DNA of 64,000 nt from assembly GCA_965240325.2 (NCBI GenBank), contig OZ251226.1, forward strand, positions 2,728,001 to 2,792,000. Direction: 5' to 3'. This DNA comes from Rebecca billardiae RCC1528 (taxonomy: Eukaryota > Haptophyta). Under the pieces are notes generated by a model that was not told the DNA's origin, searched no databases, and saw only the letters and a list, made by a program, of their open reading frames with translations. The position numbers and the translations under genes are program-made. Shown in pieces: positions 9,403 to 19,393 of the stretch. How positions within the stretch are numbered: the stretch's first letter is position 1; each line of letters begins with the position of its first letter.

Positions 9403-12400
9403 ATGAGCATCCATCGGAGGGCGAACCGCACGCCCTCGTGCCCGGCGCGCGCGCTCGCGTTTGCCGCTCTGGCGTGCCCAACCGGTGTGCATGCGCACTC
9501 AGAGGTGGCTGTATCGAGTGGCGGCGGTGTGAGCTGCGCGCGCGCGACGTGGAGTGGCGTGGCCTTCTGTTGGGGGGACAACCTGTTCGGCCAGCTCGGG
9601 CTGGGCGACATGGTTTCGCGCGGCGACCTTCCGGACCAGATGGGCGACTACCTGCCGCCCTTCGAGCCGGCGGCGATGTCCGCGCGCCTCGAGGCCGTGC
9701 GCACCTCGGGCGTTCACACGTGTGCGCTGTACGCGAGCGGCGAGGTGTGGTGCGTGGGCTACAACTCGCAGGGGCAGCTCGGGCTGGGCGACACGCGCAA
9801 CCGCGGCACGCGCTCGCGCGAACTGGGCGCGCGCCTGCCCGCCGTCCAGCTCGGCGCGCGCCAGGCGGCGATCGCCATCGAGGCGTCGCGCCACCACACG
9901 TGTGCCCTACTAACCTCTGGGGGGCTCAAGTGGTGAGGGCAGCAACCGCGCCGCGCGCGCGGATGCGGCGCGCACGGTTCGCCCGCGCGCTGAGCGTCGG
10001 CGGCCTCGCCCCTCCACGCCCCCTTCGCGCGCGCGGCGCGTGCGCGTCCCAGCTGGGGCTCCAACACGCAGGGCCAGCTCGGGCTGGGCGACCGGAGGGC
10101 GCGCGGCGCGGGCGGCGCGGGCGAGATGGGCGACGCGCTGCCCACCGTGAGGCTGCCGCCGCACTCGGGCGCGGCGGTGCAGCTCGGGCTGGGCGACAGC
10201 TCGGCGTGCGCGCTCACCGAGCGCGGCGGCGTCGTGTGCTGGGGCGGCATCCTCGGAGCGCCCGCTGCCGGCCTCGAGCCGACCGCCGTGCCGCTCGGCT
10301 CTCACGAGCGCCCCTCCGCGCTCAGTGTGGCAGGCTCGACTCTCTGTGCGGTGCTGGGCTCGGGGCGGGTGAAGTGCGCCGGGGACAACTCGCGCGGGCA
10401 GCTCGGCCTCGGCGACCGGCACCCGCGCGAGTTCGCCGACGGCGGCGTGGGGCTGCGCCACCCGGCGCTCGGGGACAGGCTGCCCGCTGTCGAGCTGGGC
10501 GCTGGGCGCGCGGCCGCCGCGGCGCACACGGGCGGGCTGCACACGTGCGCGCACCTCACGACCGGCGAGGTGCAGTGCTGGGGGCTCGGGTACATGGGCC
10601 AGCTCGGGTACGGCGACCGGCGCGACCGCGGCGCGCTGCGCACGACGATGGGCGACAGGCTGCCCCTTGTGCCGCTCGGGGGCGCCGCGGGTCGCGCGGG
10701 CCGCGCGGCGCGCATCGCGACCTCGGAGCTGCACACAATGGCGAGCTTCGAGGACGGCTCCGTGCGCTGCTTCGGCGGCGCGATGCAGGTGCGCGGCCCG
10801 CGCGGCGCGCGGCCCCGCCCGCCGCGCGCCTCGCGCCTCTCTCCGCCCACACGCCCCCGTCCTCGCCCTGCCCCCCGCGCGCGGGCGCCCCGCAGGGCCG
10901 GCTCGGCTACGGCGACACGTTCCTGAGGGGTGACACGGCTTCGACCACGCCGGCGGCGCTCGAGCGCGTGCAGCTGCCGTTCGAGTTCGTGCCGCCCTCG
11001 GCGCCGCCGCACGCGCCGCCCGCGCCGCCGCCGCGCTCGCCGCCCTCGCGCCCGCCGAGCGCGCCGCCCTCGCGCCCGCCACCGCCGCCGCCCTCTTCGC
11101 CCCCCTCGCTGCCGCCTACGCCGCCGCCGTCCGCGCCGCCGCCACCGCCGCCCAGCGCTCCGCCCGCGGATCCTCCGGCCGCGCCGCCGGCGCCGCCGCC
11201 GGGCATGCCGCCGCATCCGCCACCGAGCACGCCGCCAAAGGCGCCGCCGCCACCGCCTCCCCACCCGCCGCCACTGCCGCCGCCGGCACTGCCGCCCGCG
11301 CTGCCGCCGTCTCCACCGCCGAGCGCGCCGCCCGCCCCGCCGCCGCTCCCGCCGCCGCTGCCGCCTCCGCTGCCGCCGCCCGCGCCGCCGCCCGCGCCAC
11401 CGCCCTCGCCGCCGCCGAGCCCACCGCCCGCGCCACCACCCTCGCCGCCCCCGCGACTCCCTCCGCGCCCGCCACCCTCGCCGCCGCCCTCGCCGCCGCC
11501 GAGCCCGCCGCCGCTCCCTCCGCCGAGCCCACCACCCTCGCCGCCGCCTCGTCCGCCGCCGCCGCCGCCGCCGAGCCCGCCGCCCTCGCCGCCGCCGCCC
11601 CCGCCGCCGAGCCCGCCGCCGAGCCCGCCGCCTTCACCGCCGCCCGCAGCGCCGCCGAGCCCGCCGCCGAGCCCCCCGCCCAGCCTGCCCCCAGCCCCGC
11701 CGCCACACTCGCCCCCCCCACACCCGCCGCCGAGTCCGCTCCCGCCGCCGCCGCCGAGCCAGCCGCCACCGCCGTCACCGTGGCCGCTGCCTCCGCCCCC
11801 CTTGCCCCCGCGCAGCCCGCCGCCGACGCAGCCGCCCAGCCCGCCGCCGGCGCCCCCGCCCAGCCCGCCGCCGCTCAGCCCGCCGCCGCCGCCCTCGCCG
11901 CCCCGCCCTCCTCTGCCGCCCTCGCCCTTCGCCCCGCCGCCCGCCTCCCCGCCCGGCTCCTTCACCCTCGCAGCGATCCACCTCGACTCAGACGCCCGCT
12001 CGCTGTCGCTGCGCGCACGGGCGAGGATGGAGGGCGGGCTCGCCGCGTTCCTGCGCTGCCCCGCGGACTGGGTGCACGTGCACTCGGTGGGCACGCAGCG
12101 CGGCGTGCCCCCGGAGCGCATCCCCGAGCTCCCACCCGGCGCGGACACCACAGGCCGCCACCTGGTCGCTTACACGTCTTTCTTCTGGGCGGACGCGCGC
12201 CGCCTGAACGGCGTGGCGCGCAAGGTCGGAGACGGCAGCCTCGCGCAGCTGAGCGACGCGACGGGGCAGGCGGTGATGTGGGTGGAGTTCGTGAACGCGC
12301 CGCCGCTGCCGCCGCCGACGCCGCCGCCGCCATCCTCGCCGCCGCCGTTGCCGCCGCCGTCGCCGCCGCCGCGCCCGCCGCCGCCGCCGCCGCCGAGCCC

Positions 12401-13868
12401 GCCGCCGCCCGCCTCGCCGCCGCCCAGCCCGCAGCCGCCGCCGCCGCCCAGCTCGCCGCCGCCGAGCGCGCCGCCGCCTCCTCCACCCGCTCAGCCGCCG
12501 AGCCCGCCGCCGAGCCCGCCGCCCGGCCTCCCGCCCAGCCCTCCGCCGAGCCCGCCGCCGAGCTCGCCGCCCAGCCCGCCGCCTTCACCGCCGCCCAGCC
12601 CGCCGCCGGGCGCGCCGCCCACGCCGCCGCCCTCGCCGCCGCCGGGCGCGCCGCCCTCGCCGCCGCCCGTGCCGCCGCCGAGCCCGCCGCCGAGCCCGCC
12701 GCCGCCGCCGCCGCCCAGCCCACCGCCGAGCCCGCCCCCGTCGCCACCGCCCAGCCCACCGCCCAGCCCACCGCCCGGCTCGCCACCGCGCCCTCCTCCC
12801 ACGCCGCCACCGCGCCCTCCGCCCTCGCCTCCGCCCTCGCCTCCGCCGGGCGCGCCGCCCTCGCCGCCGCCCACGCCTCCGCCCAGCCCTCCGCCCAGCC
12901 CTCCGCCCGCCCCGCCGCCTCGGCCGCCGCCGCGGCCGCCGCCCAGCCCGCCACCGCTGCCGCCGCCGTCCCCGCCGCCGCAGCCGCCGCACCCACCGCC
13001 GAGCCCGCCACCCACCCCGCCACTCGCACCGCCGCCTCCGCCGTACCTGAGTCGGCTGCCGCACCCGCCGCCGCCCGCGCCGCCGCCGCCGCCGCCGCCG
13101 AGCACGCCGCCGGCGATGCCGCCGGCGCGTCCCCCCGCGCCGCCGCCGCCGCCGCCACCCTCGCCGCCGCCGCCTGCGCCGCTGCCGCCATTCCTGCCGC
13201 CGGCGGGCCCGCCCCACCCGCCGCCGCTGCCGCCCACGCCGCCGCCGGCGCCGCCGCCCGCGCGGCCGCCGCCGCCGTCGCCGCCGCCCGGGCCGCCGCT
13301 GCCTCCTCCCGCGCCGCCGCCGGCACCGCCGCCGCCGCCGTTCCCGCCCGCGGAGCACGAGTGCCACCCGACGCAGTGCCGCACGTGCACGGCGTGCTGC
13401 AAGGCGTACATCGAGCACTGGCACGAGTGCAAGGCGTGCCGCCGGCTGAGCTGCTCGCTCACGCCCAACGGCGACACGAGCGGCACGCGCGTGCTCGTGC
13501 GCTGGGCGGGCTCTGGCTGCCACATCAGCACGCCGGTCTACCTCTCCCTGCAGGACTACGAGCGGAACACGGGCTGGATGCTGCTGGCGCGCTCGGTGCG
13601 CGGCGTGATGACCGTGCAGGACCTCACCGTCGACCACCAGCTGTACGAGCCCTCGCCCCTCGGCGAGCTGATCGCGCTGCAGCTGCGCGCGGACGGCAGC
13701 CAGCAGGAGTGCGCGCTCAGGCAGGTGCAGGTGCTGCACGGGGGGCGCATCTACGAGTCGATGTCGGGCGGGCAACTGTTCGGCGTGGATGACCCGGTGA
13801 TCTTTGTGCTGCTCATGCCGCCGCTGCCGCCCGCGCTCGAGCCGCCGCCCGCGGCGCCGAGCTCGCCG

Positions 13869-13900
<32 letters not shown>

Positions 13901-14891
13901 CTCGCCGCCACCCTCGCCGCCGCGCCCGCCCGCCCCACCCTACCCGCCGCACCAGTGTCGGCCCGAGGCGTGCGGCACGTGCAGCCAGTGCTGCTCGGCG
14001 TTCACCGAGTCGTGGCGCACGTGCGAGGGGTGCAAGCACGTCGAGTGCACCCTCACGCCCGCGGGCAGCATGGAAGGCACGCGCGTGCGCATCGACTGGC
14101 AGGGCCGGTGCCAGATGGCGGCGCGCGTCGACGCGGCACTGCAGGGCGACAGCGCCAACACCGGCTGGGTGCTGCTCTCCCGCCATCCGATCGGCACGAT
14201 GAGCGTGGCCGACCTGACGCACGACCCGGAGATCGAGGCGGTGGGCGAGGAGATGGGCGGGCTGATCGCGCTGCAGCTGCGCACGCGCCATGCCAACTCG
14301 GAGTGCACTCTCGCCCGCGCGAGCGCGCTGCACGGCGGGCAGCTGTACGCCTCGATGCCGGGCGACGAGCCGAGGCTGGGCGCCACGGACCCCCTGGTCT
14401 CGCTGCTGCTGCTGCCCGCCGACGGGGCCGAGGCGGACGAGCTGGGGGCGATGTTCCTCGCAGACGCTGCCGGCGGGCTGCGCAGCCGCGCCGCACCGCG
14501 CGGCGCGGACGGCGGTGCTCAGGGCGGCCGCGCGGGCTCGCGGCCTCGGCCTGGAGGTGGCGAGGGCGGCGACGACGCAAGCGCCGCGCTGCCAGCACCA
14601 CTGGTGCTCGCAGCCGCGCTGACGCTGCCACTGCTCGCCGCGCTCGGCGCCCTCGCACGCACGGCCCTGCGCGTGCGCCGTGCCACACGCTCCCGCCGCG
14701 CTGCCGCTGCGTCTGACGAGTCCCCGGTGCTCGCAGCAGCGGCGTCGGCGGCAGCCAACTACACAGCGGTGGCCGCGCGCTGCGGAAGCCGCAGGCTCGT
14801 GGCTGCCAGATCACGCCTGGCTGACGACGCTGCCGGCGAGGACCGGGCGGATGCAGCAAGCGTCAGCGCAGAGGCTCACCGGATGTTCTAA
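9403..14891 (+). CDS. Giant secreted RCC1-repeat / proline-rich / Cys-rich membrane protein
   Basis: Three exons (9403-9932, 10053-10788, 10896-14891; introns 120 and 107 nt) give 1,753 residues in phase. The N-terminus looks like a signal peptide (ARALAFAALACPTGVHA). Residues about 40-440 carry seven RCC1-like repeats of the type HTCAL..G.V.CWG.N..GQLGLGD; most have paired Cys, as expected for an extracellular beta-propeller. Long SPPP/PPAP tracts (about 455-776 and 892-1241), as in hydroxyproline-rich pherophorins, flank a globular domain (777-891) I do not recognise. Two homologous Cys-rich domains follow (about 1242-1397 and 1441-1601), starting ECHPTQCRTCTACC and QCRPEACGTCSQCC. A hydrophobic segment near 1655-1680 and a basic tail end the protein. 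It is probably a type I cell-surface or wall protein. The proline tracts are real coding: the same frame is open for 3.9 kb. Confidence 0.8.
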
Positions 14892-15202
14892 TCTGACCGC
14901 TGGACGGAGCTGAGCAGCATATGATGTATGATGGGCGCTGCTACTGTCGCCGCGAAGCTACTGTCGGTCGTAAGCTACTCTGCTGCATCAGGCATATATC
15001 ATAGCTAGACTGCTAGTGAGTAGTGTACTCAGCTGCATGGTCCGCTTGGTCGGCGTGGTTAACTTCGGCTCGTCTGTCGTCTGGAGGCAAACGGTCAGTC
15101 GCCGTCACGACCCGGCCGGGGGGCCCGAATTAGGCCGAATAGACGGGCGTACTTAAATAAAGGAGCTGGCCGGGGGTGGACCGGAGCCGGAGCCATCTAC
15201 TA

Positions 15203-15204
<2 letters not shown>

Positions 15205-15274
<70 letters not shown>
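15205..15274. repeat. (AT)n microsatellite, ~70 bp
   Basis: Uninterrupted AT dinucleotide run. Confidence 0.95.
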
Positions 15275-15277
<3 letters not shown>

Positions 15278-15954
15278 TAGCCACTCCGCCATGCCCGGCT
15301 CGTACAAGGCGTCGGGTACGAATGGACTCTGGAGCTGGATGGTCGCGGCGCGCGGCGTCGTGGAGTAGACAGACCACAATGATCAATCATGGAACGATCA
15401 GGTTAGCTATGTTGGGATTTGAGCAACGAACGACAGCGGGCGCTGGCAGCGGCGTGGCGGTTGAGCTGCTGCCCGAGGTCGAGAGGGCGCAACGATGAAG
15501 CGTGCGGGTTGACGCGACAGCGGCGAGAGCAAGAGACCATTGCATGAGGGGCGACGCGGCGAAGACAGATGATGACGTCGCGCCGCCGAACGATCAGGCG
15601 GGGAGCCGGGCCACACAGACAGCCAGCGACCTTACCGAGCAGAGGGGCTGCGGCGACTGCGGTGCACCTCCTGCAGCGGAGCGTGCACCCGGCAGTGCCC
15701 GATGCAGGCGATTCCCTTGCCCAGCTCGGCGCCTTCGTCGTGAGCAGCCCCATGGCGCCCCCGAGAGTGAAGCCTGATCGATCCGATGTGAGCGGTAACC
15801 AACCGAGTCCTGCAGGTGCGCCGCTGTGGGCCAGATTGGCAGCGGCACCAGGACTCCTGCGCGCGGCGGTGCGCACAGGACAACGCAGGAATGCCGTGCG
15901 AGCCGGATTCTTGGCGTCGCTCATAGACACTCAGTTATAGGTTCCCTATAACGC

Positions 15955-15956
<2 letters not shown>

Positions 15957-16016
<60 letters not shown>
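15957..16016. repeat. (TA)n microsatellite, ~60 bp
   Basis: Uninterrupted TA run immediately after ctataacgccaca; it lies 59 bp beyond the stop codon of the reductase gene. Confidence 0.95.
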
Positions 16017-16017
<1 letters not shown>

Positions 16018-16075
16018 GCGCGATTGTTATTTCGCGGACGACGTCGACGCGGGACAGCAGGCGATGCCCTGGCAC

Positions 16076-17113
16076 TCACGTGGTGCATTGCCACGCGATG
16101 TTCTTGGCGTCCTTGCTGCGCATCGCGCCGAGCCGGTCCATGTGCTGCGGCGTGAGGTCCCAGCCGAAGAGCGCGAGGTTCTCGCGCTGGTGTGCCTCGT
16201 TGGCCGAGCGCACAGTGACGGCGATGCCTCGTTGCAGCAGCCACTTGAGCGCGACCTGCGCCGCCGACTTGCCCAGCTCCGCGCCGACGGCCGCCTCGGC
16301 CGCCTGCACCGCCCCGTCCCAGCTGCCCTTGGACATGATCGGGCTGTAGGACTGCAGCGCGATGCCGTGTGCGCGGTGGAAGGAGACGAGCCCGCCGGGG
16401 TCGTCGCCGCGGCCGACGCGCAGCTTCATCTGGTTGAGCGCGGGCTGGATGCGCGGCCCGCCATCGCCCGCCAGGCACTCGAGGCACGACAGGCAGAAGT
16501 TGCTCACGCCGATCGCGCGCGCCCTCCCGCCGAGGTGCGCGTCCTCGAGCGCTCGCCACTGCGCGCGCAGCTTGGTGCACAGCTTGGGGCGCTGCGCCTT
16601 CTTCTTGTCCCACCCGTCGGGCGCGCTGTGCAGCATGAGGAGATCCACGCGATGCATGCCTAGTGCGGCGAGGCTCTTGCGCACGTCCTCAGCCGTGCCG
16701 GCCGCGCACGCGTCCGCGCTGTCCTTGGGCGCGCAGCCCGGCACCTTGAGCGCCACAAAGACGTCGGCGCGCGGCGGCGCACCCGTGCCGTTGAGCGCGG
16801 CGCCGACGAGGGCGAGGTTGTTGTACTTAGTCGCCGTGTCGAAGGCGCGGTACCCGGCGCGCAGCGCGGACGCGACGACCTCGCCCGTCCGATCGCCCAG
16901 CGGCGGGCTGCCCCCCGTGCCGAACGACACGGCGGGCATGCGGAGAGGCCCGCTCGGCGTGCGCAGCTCGAGGCCGGCCGGGCCCAGCGGCGCAGCCGGC
17001 GGCGGCGTGGGGCGGTCGCTCCCACCGTCAGGGCTCAGCGTGGCCTTCAACGAGCGAGCGGCTGCCGCGCGGTCCCAGAGCGCGAGGAGCACGAGCACGC
17101 GTGGGCCCAGCAT
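16076..17113 (-). CDS. Secreted/organellar aldo-keto reductase
   Basis: Single-exon ORF of 345 residues starting at the ATG at 17113. The N-terminus (MLGPRVLVLLALWDRAAAA) is hydrophobic, suggesting a signal peptide. The AKR catalytic tetrad is intact: Asp92 and Tyr97 in FDTATKY, Lys123 in VALKVPG and His162 in LLMLHSAP. Further family motifs are IGVSNF (201-206), PALNQMK near 225-230 and a cofactor-loop-like VRSANEAHQREN near 301-312, where the usual Lys is Arg. An NAD(P)H-dependent carbonyl reductase is expected; the substrate cannot be told. It is divergent from the dioxygenase-like gene, 108 bp away. Part of its 5' coding region is duplicated in inverted orientation at about 18555-18760. 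Confidence 0.88.
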   Translation of the reverse strand: MLGPRVLVLLALWDRAAAARSLKATLSPDGGSDRPTPPPAAPLGPAGLELRTPSGPLRMPAVSFGTGGSPPLGDRTGEVVASALRAGYRAFDTATKYNNLALVGAALNGTGAPPRADVFVALKVPGCAPKDSADACAAGTAEDVRKSLAALGMHRVDLLMLHSAPDGWDKKKAQRPKLCTKLRAQWRALEDAHLGGRARAIGVSNFCLSCLECLAGDGGPRIQPALNQMKLRVGRGDDPGGLVSFHRAHGIALQSYSPIMSKGSWDGAVQAAEAAVGAELGKSAAQVALKWLLQRGIAVTVRSANEAHQRENLALFGWDLTPQHMDRLGAMRSKDAKNIAWQCTT

Positions 17114-17221
17114 GTTGTTGAGTACGGGAAGTGCACGTGCGTTGCTCGGCGAAGCGCCACTGAAGAATGATGAATACCGTCCTGCCTTACCTTGAAGTCA
17201 TGTCGTAACTCGTGAGCGGTC
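17114..17221. promoter_or_regulatory. Shared divergent promoter region, 108 bp
   Basis: Spacer between the aldo-keto reductase (-) and the PhyH-like gene (+). Inferred bidirectional promoter; no core motif recognised. Confidence 0.4.
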
Positions 17222-18682
17222 ATGCTTCACACCCGCGTGTTGTTATTCCTCCAACTTTACGCGCAGGGCCTCGCGCTCCACGCGCGCGTCGGGCCGCTGC
17301 AGTGCAGTGCAGAACGCACCTCTTCGAGCTCGCCCGACCCGTCGCTCCTCGCCCTTGACCCCTTCGGGGAGCCCAACGGCTACCTAGCCGACGACTTCCG
17401 TGGGCTCAACATCTCCGCCACACTCGCGTACGTTCACGCGGAGCGCAGGGCGCGTCTATGCTCGCGCAAGGTGGCCCCGCTCCTGCCGACAGCGGCAAAG
17501 CTCTTTCGTGCCGGCGCTGAGATCCACGGCCTCGGCGTCAACCTGCTGCCGTGTCTCGAGCACCCGGCATGCGCCGTTCTCGTCCGCAACGCAAGCACGG
17601 CCGAGATGCAGGCCGTGCTCAGCGCCTACTTCCCCAGCTTCGAGCGGCCGCCAGCCGTGCCGACGGGTGTCAGGACCCACTTCGTGAATTTCTTCGACTC
17701 GGCCCGTGCAAGCCACGTGCTCACGCGCACGCACGCGCAACTGGACCTCCCGGCATGGCACGCGCCGCCGCCCGACGTGCTCGAGCGCAGGCTGGGCGGC
17801 GACGCGGCGGCGCGTGCGCTGTACACCGACCTGGCGCGCGACGGGTTCGCAAAGATCGAGCGCTTCGAGGGCCTGGACGTCGATGCGCTCGCCTCGCTCG
17901 TCCGGCCGGCGCTCGACAGCGCCAGTGCGGTCTCGACGAACACGGCCTACGTGGTCACCCCGGTGCCAGGGGCGCGCGCGCTGCTGGCGCCCGCGCTCGA
18001 GAGGCCGGGCATCGCGCGCGCCGTCTCCGCGTACCTCGAGCCGCTGGGGCTCGAGCTGGTGCGGCCTGCGGACCTGGAGTTTGCGGCCCGGCGCGTGCAC
18101 CCCGTCGCCGTCAAGCCCGACCTCTCGCCGGCGTCGGTCTGGCACCACGACATGTCGGGCACGCTGCTCCGGCTCTTTGTGCTGCTGCACGACGTGCCGC
18201 CCGCGCCTCGGGGGCGCACGCTCGACGTGGCGCGCCGGAGCCACCGCCACGTGTACTTCAGCAGCCTCTCCGCGTACGACACGCGGTACAGCGACGCGTG
18301 GGTGCGCGAGCACTTCGACGTGGTGCAGCTGACCGGCAAGCGCGGCGGCGGCTGGCTGCTCGACGCAAACTCCATCCACCGGCTGGGCGTGACGCCAGCG
18401 GCTCGAGAGTATTTGCAGCTCACGGTGCGCGCGCCGCACAAGTGCGCGCGGTGGAAGGTCGCGACGGGCGGCAAGAAGAGCTTCATGAGCCGCTGCAACG
18501 CGACGGTGGACGGCCAGTGGCACCCGCTAAGGACGCAAGAAGACCGGCCGCACCGAAAGGCCGCCTCTCGATCGTTGAACGCCATAATCAACCCGATCCG
18601 GGCTGACGGCGCTGTCGGAGCGACGGCCCCGGGCCCGCGCCGCCGCCGGCTGCGCCGCTGGACCCGGCCACCCTTGAGCTGA
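17222..18682 (+). CDS. Putative secreted PhyH-like 2-oxoglutarate/Fe(II) dioxygenase
   Basis: Single open frame of 486 residues with an N-terminal hydrophobic leader (MLHTRVLLFLQLYAQGLAL). The second half has the features of the phytanoyl-CoA dioxygenase fold: a metal HxD in VWHHDMSG (His308, Asp310), LRLFVLLHDVPP, a GRTLDVARRSHRHVYF strand pair, and a distal His in SIHRLG (His386) followed by Arg. The first 200 residues are Cys-containing and not recognised. The last about 45 residues (from about 18550) are read out of frame through a duplicated piece of the neighbouring aldo-keto reductase gene, so the natural C-terminus may have been replaced or lie earlier. The substrate is unknown. Confidence 0.65.
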   Translation: MLHTRVLLFLQLYAQGLALHARVGPLQCSAERTSSSSPDPSLLALDPFGEPNGYLADDFRGLNISATLAYVHAERRARLCSRKVAPLLPTAAKLFRAGAEIHGLGVNLLPCLEHPACAVLVRNASTAEMQAVLSAYFPSFERPPAVPTGVRTHFVNFFDSARASHVLTRTHAQLDLPAWHAPPPDVLERRLGGDAAARALYTDLARDGFAKIERFEGLDVDALASLVRPALDSASAVSTNTAYVVTPVPGARALLAPALERPGIARAVSAYLEPLGLELVRPADLEFAARRVHPVAVKPDLSPASVWHHDMSGTLLRLFVLLHDVPPAPRGRTLDVARRSHRHVYFSSLSAYDTRYSDAWVREHFDVVQLTGKRGGGWLLDANSIHRLGVTPAAREYLQLTVRAPHKCARWKVATGGKKSFMSRCNATVDGQWHPLRTQEDRPHRKAASRSLNAIINPIRADGAVGATAPGPRRRRLRRWTRPPLS

Positions 18683-18820
18683 GCACGACAAGCAGTGGAG
18701 CAGGTGGCGCTGCTCTGCATGCCCGCCGTGTCGTTCGGCACAGGGGGCCAGCCCGACGCTACCTCGTCGATCGAGGACGAGTGGCTGCGCATGCTTGATA
18801 GTAGCATCATCATCAGCTAG
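18555..18820 (+). pseudogene. Inverted, broken duplicate of the aldo-keto reductase 5' end
   Basis: Plus-strand sequence here matches the minus-strand coding sequence of the reductase around residues 20-70: tcgttgaa.gcca at the start, ccgccgccggctgcgccgct in the middle and the identical stretch atgcccgccgtgtcgttcgg at about 18719. Insertions and substitutions break the reductase frame. The terminal frame reads MPAVSFGTGGQPDATSS and then leaves the family. It overlaps the last codons of the dioxygenase-like gene in another frame. Confidence 0.75.
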
Positions 18821-18861
18821 TTCTGAGACTGAGACTGATATGACGATTGAGGCAAGATTTC

Positions 18862-19007
<146 letters not shown>

Positions 19008-19393
19008 AAATATTAAAGAGTCTACTACTCTAACTAAGCTAGATGCCGAACGGCTCACATCTTCAGCGCGCTGCTTGGCACTCTGCTTGGCACTCTGCCT
19101 GATGATGATGAGTCTGCCTCGGCCTCGCGCAGGCTCGCTCAGCACGGCGTAGAGTGAGATCCTGAGTCACTCAGGGCCGCACTCGCAGGCCGCACGGCGC
19201 ACCGCGTGCGGCGTGGGCGGCCGCGGGGCAGTCAGATTGGCTCATGCAGTTACCAGTTATATACTCAGTAGTCAGTCATGGGCGTCTCAGTACGACGTTG
19301 ATATGTCACTGTATAAGCCCAAGGCTCTGCTCGTCGTGCACGGCCCAGTGGCCGGTGCTTAGCACAGTGTTCGCTCAATAATCGCAGTGTCAA

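Larger units (their letters stand above)
14892..16075. other. Intergenic spacer with two AT microsatellites
   Basis: Contains (AT)n at 15205-15274 and (TA)n at 15957-16016. Between them both strands are open: a 123-codon plus frame (15569-15940) and a 175-codon minus frame (15930-15403). Neither resembles a known family, and I do not call either as a gene. The sequence ctataacgccacatatata just before the second tract recurs near 60140-60160. Confidence 0.5.

Noticed and set aside
8631-10895. Extension of the 9403-14891 protein upstream to 8631 in the exon-3 frame
   Set aside because: That frame is antisense to the EF-hand gene; the RCC1 repeats are in other frames joined by two introns.
10907-13531. 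Long Gly-rich ORFs antisense to the proline-rich tracts
   Set aside because: GGC/GGG complement of the SPPP codons; the sense frame carries signal peptide, domains and membrane anchor.
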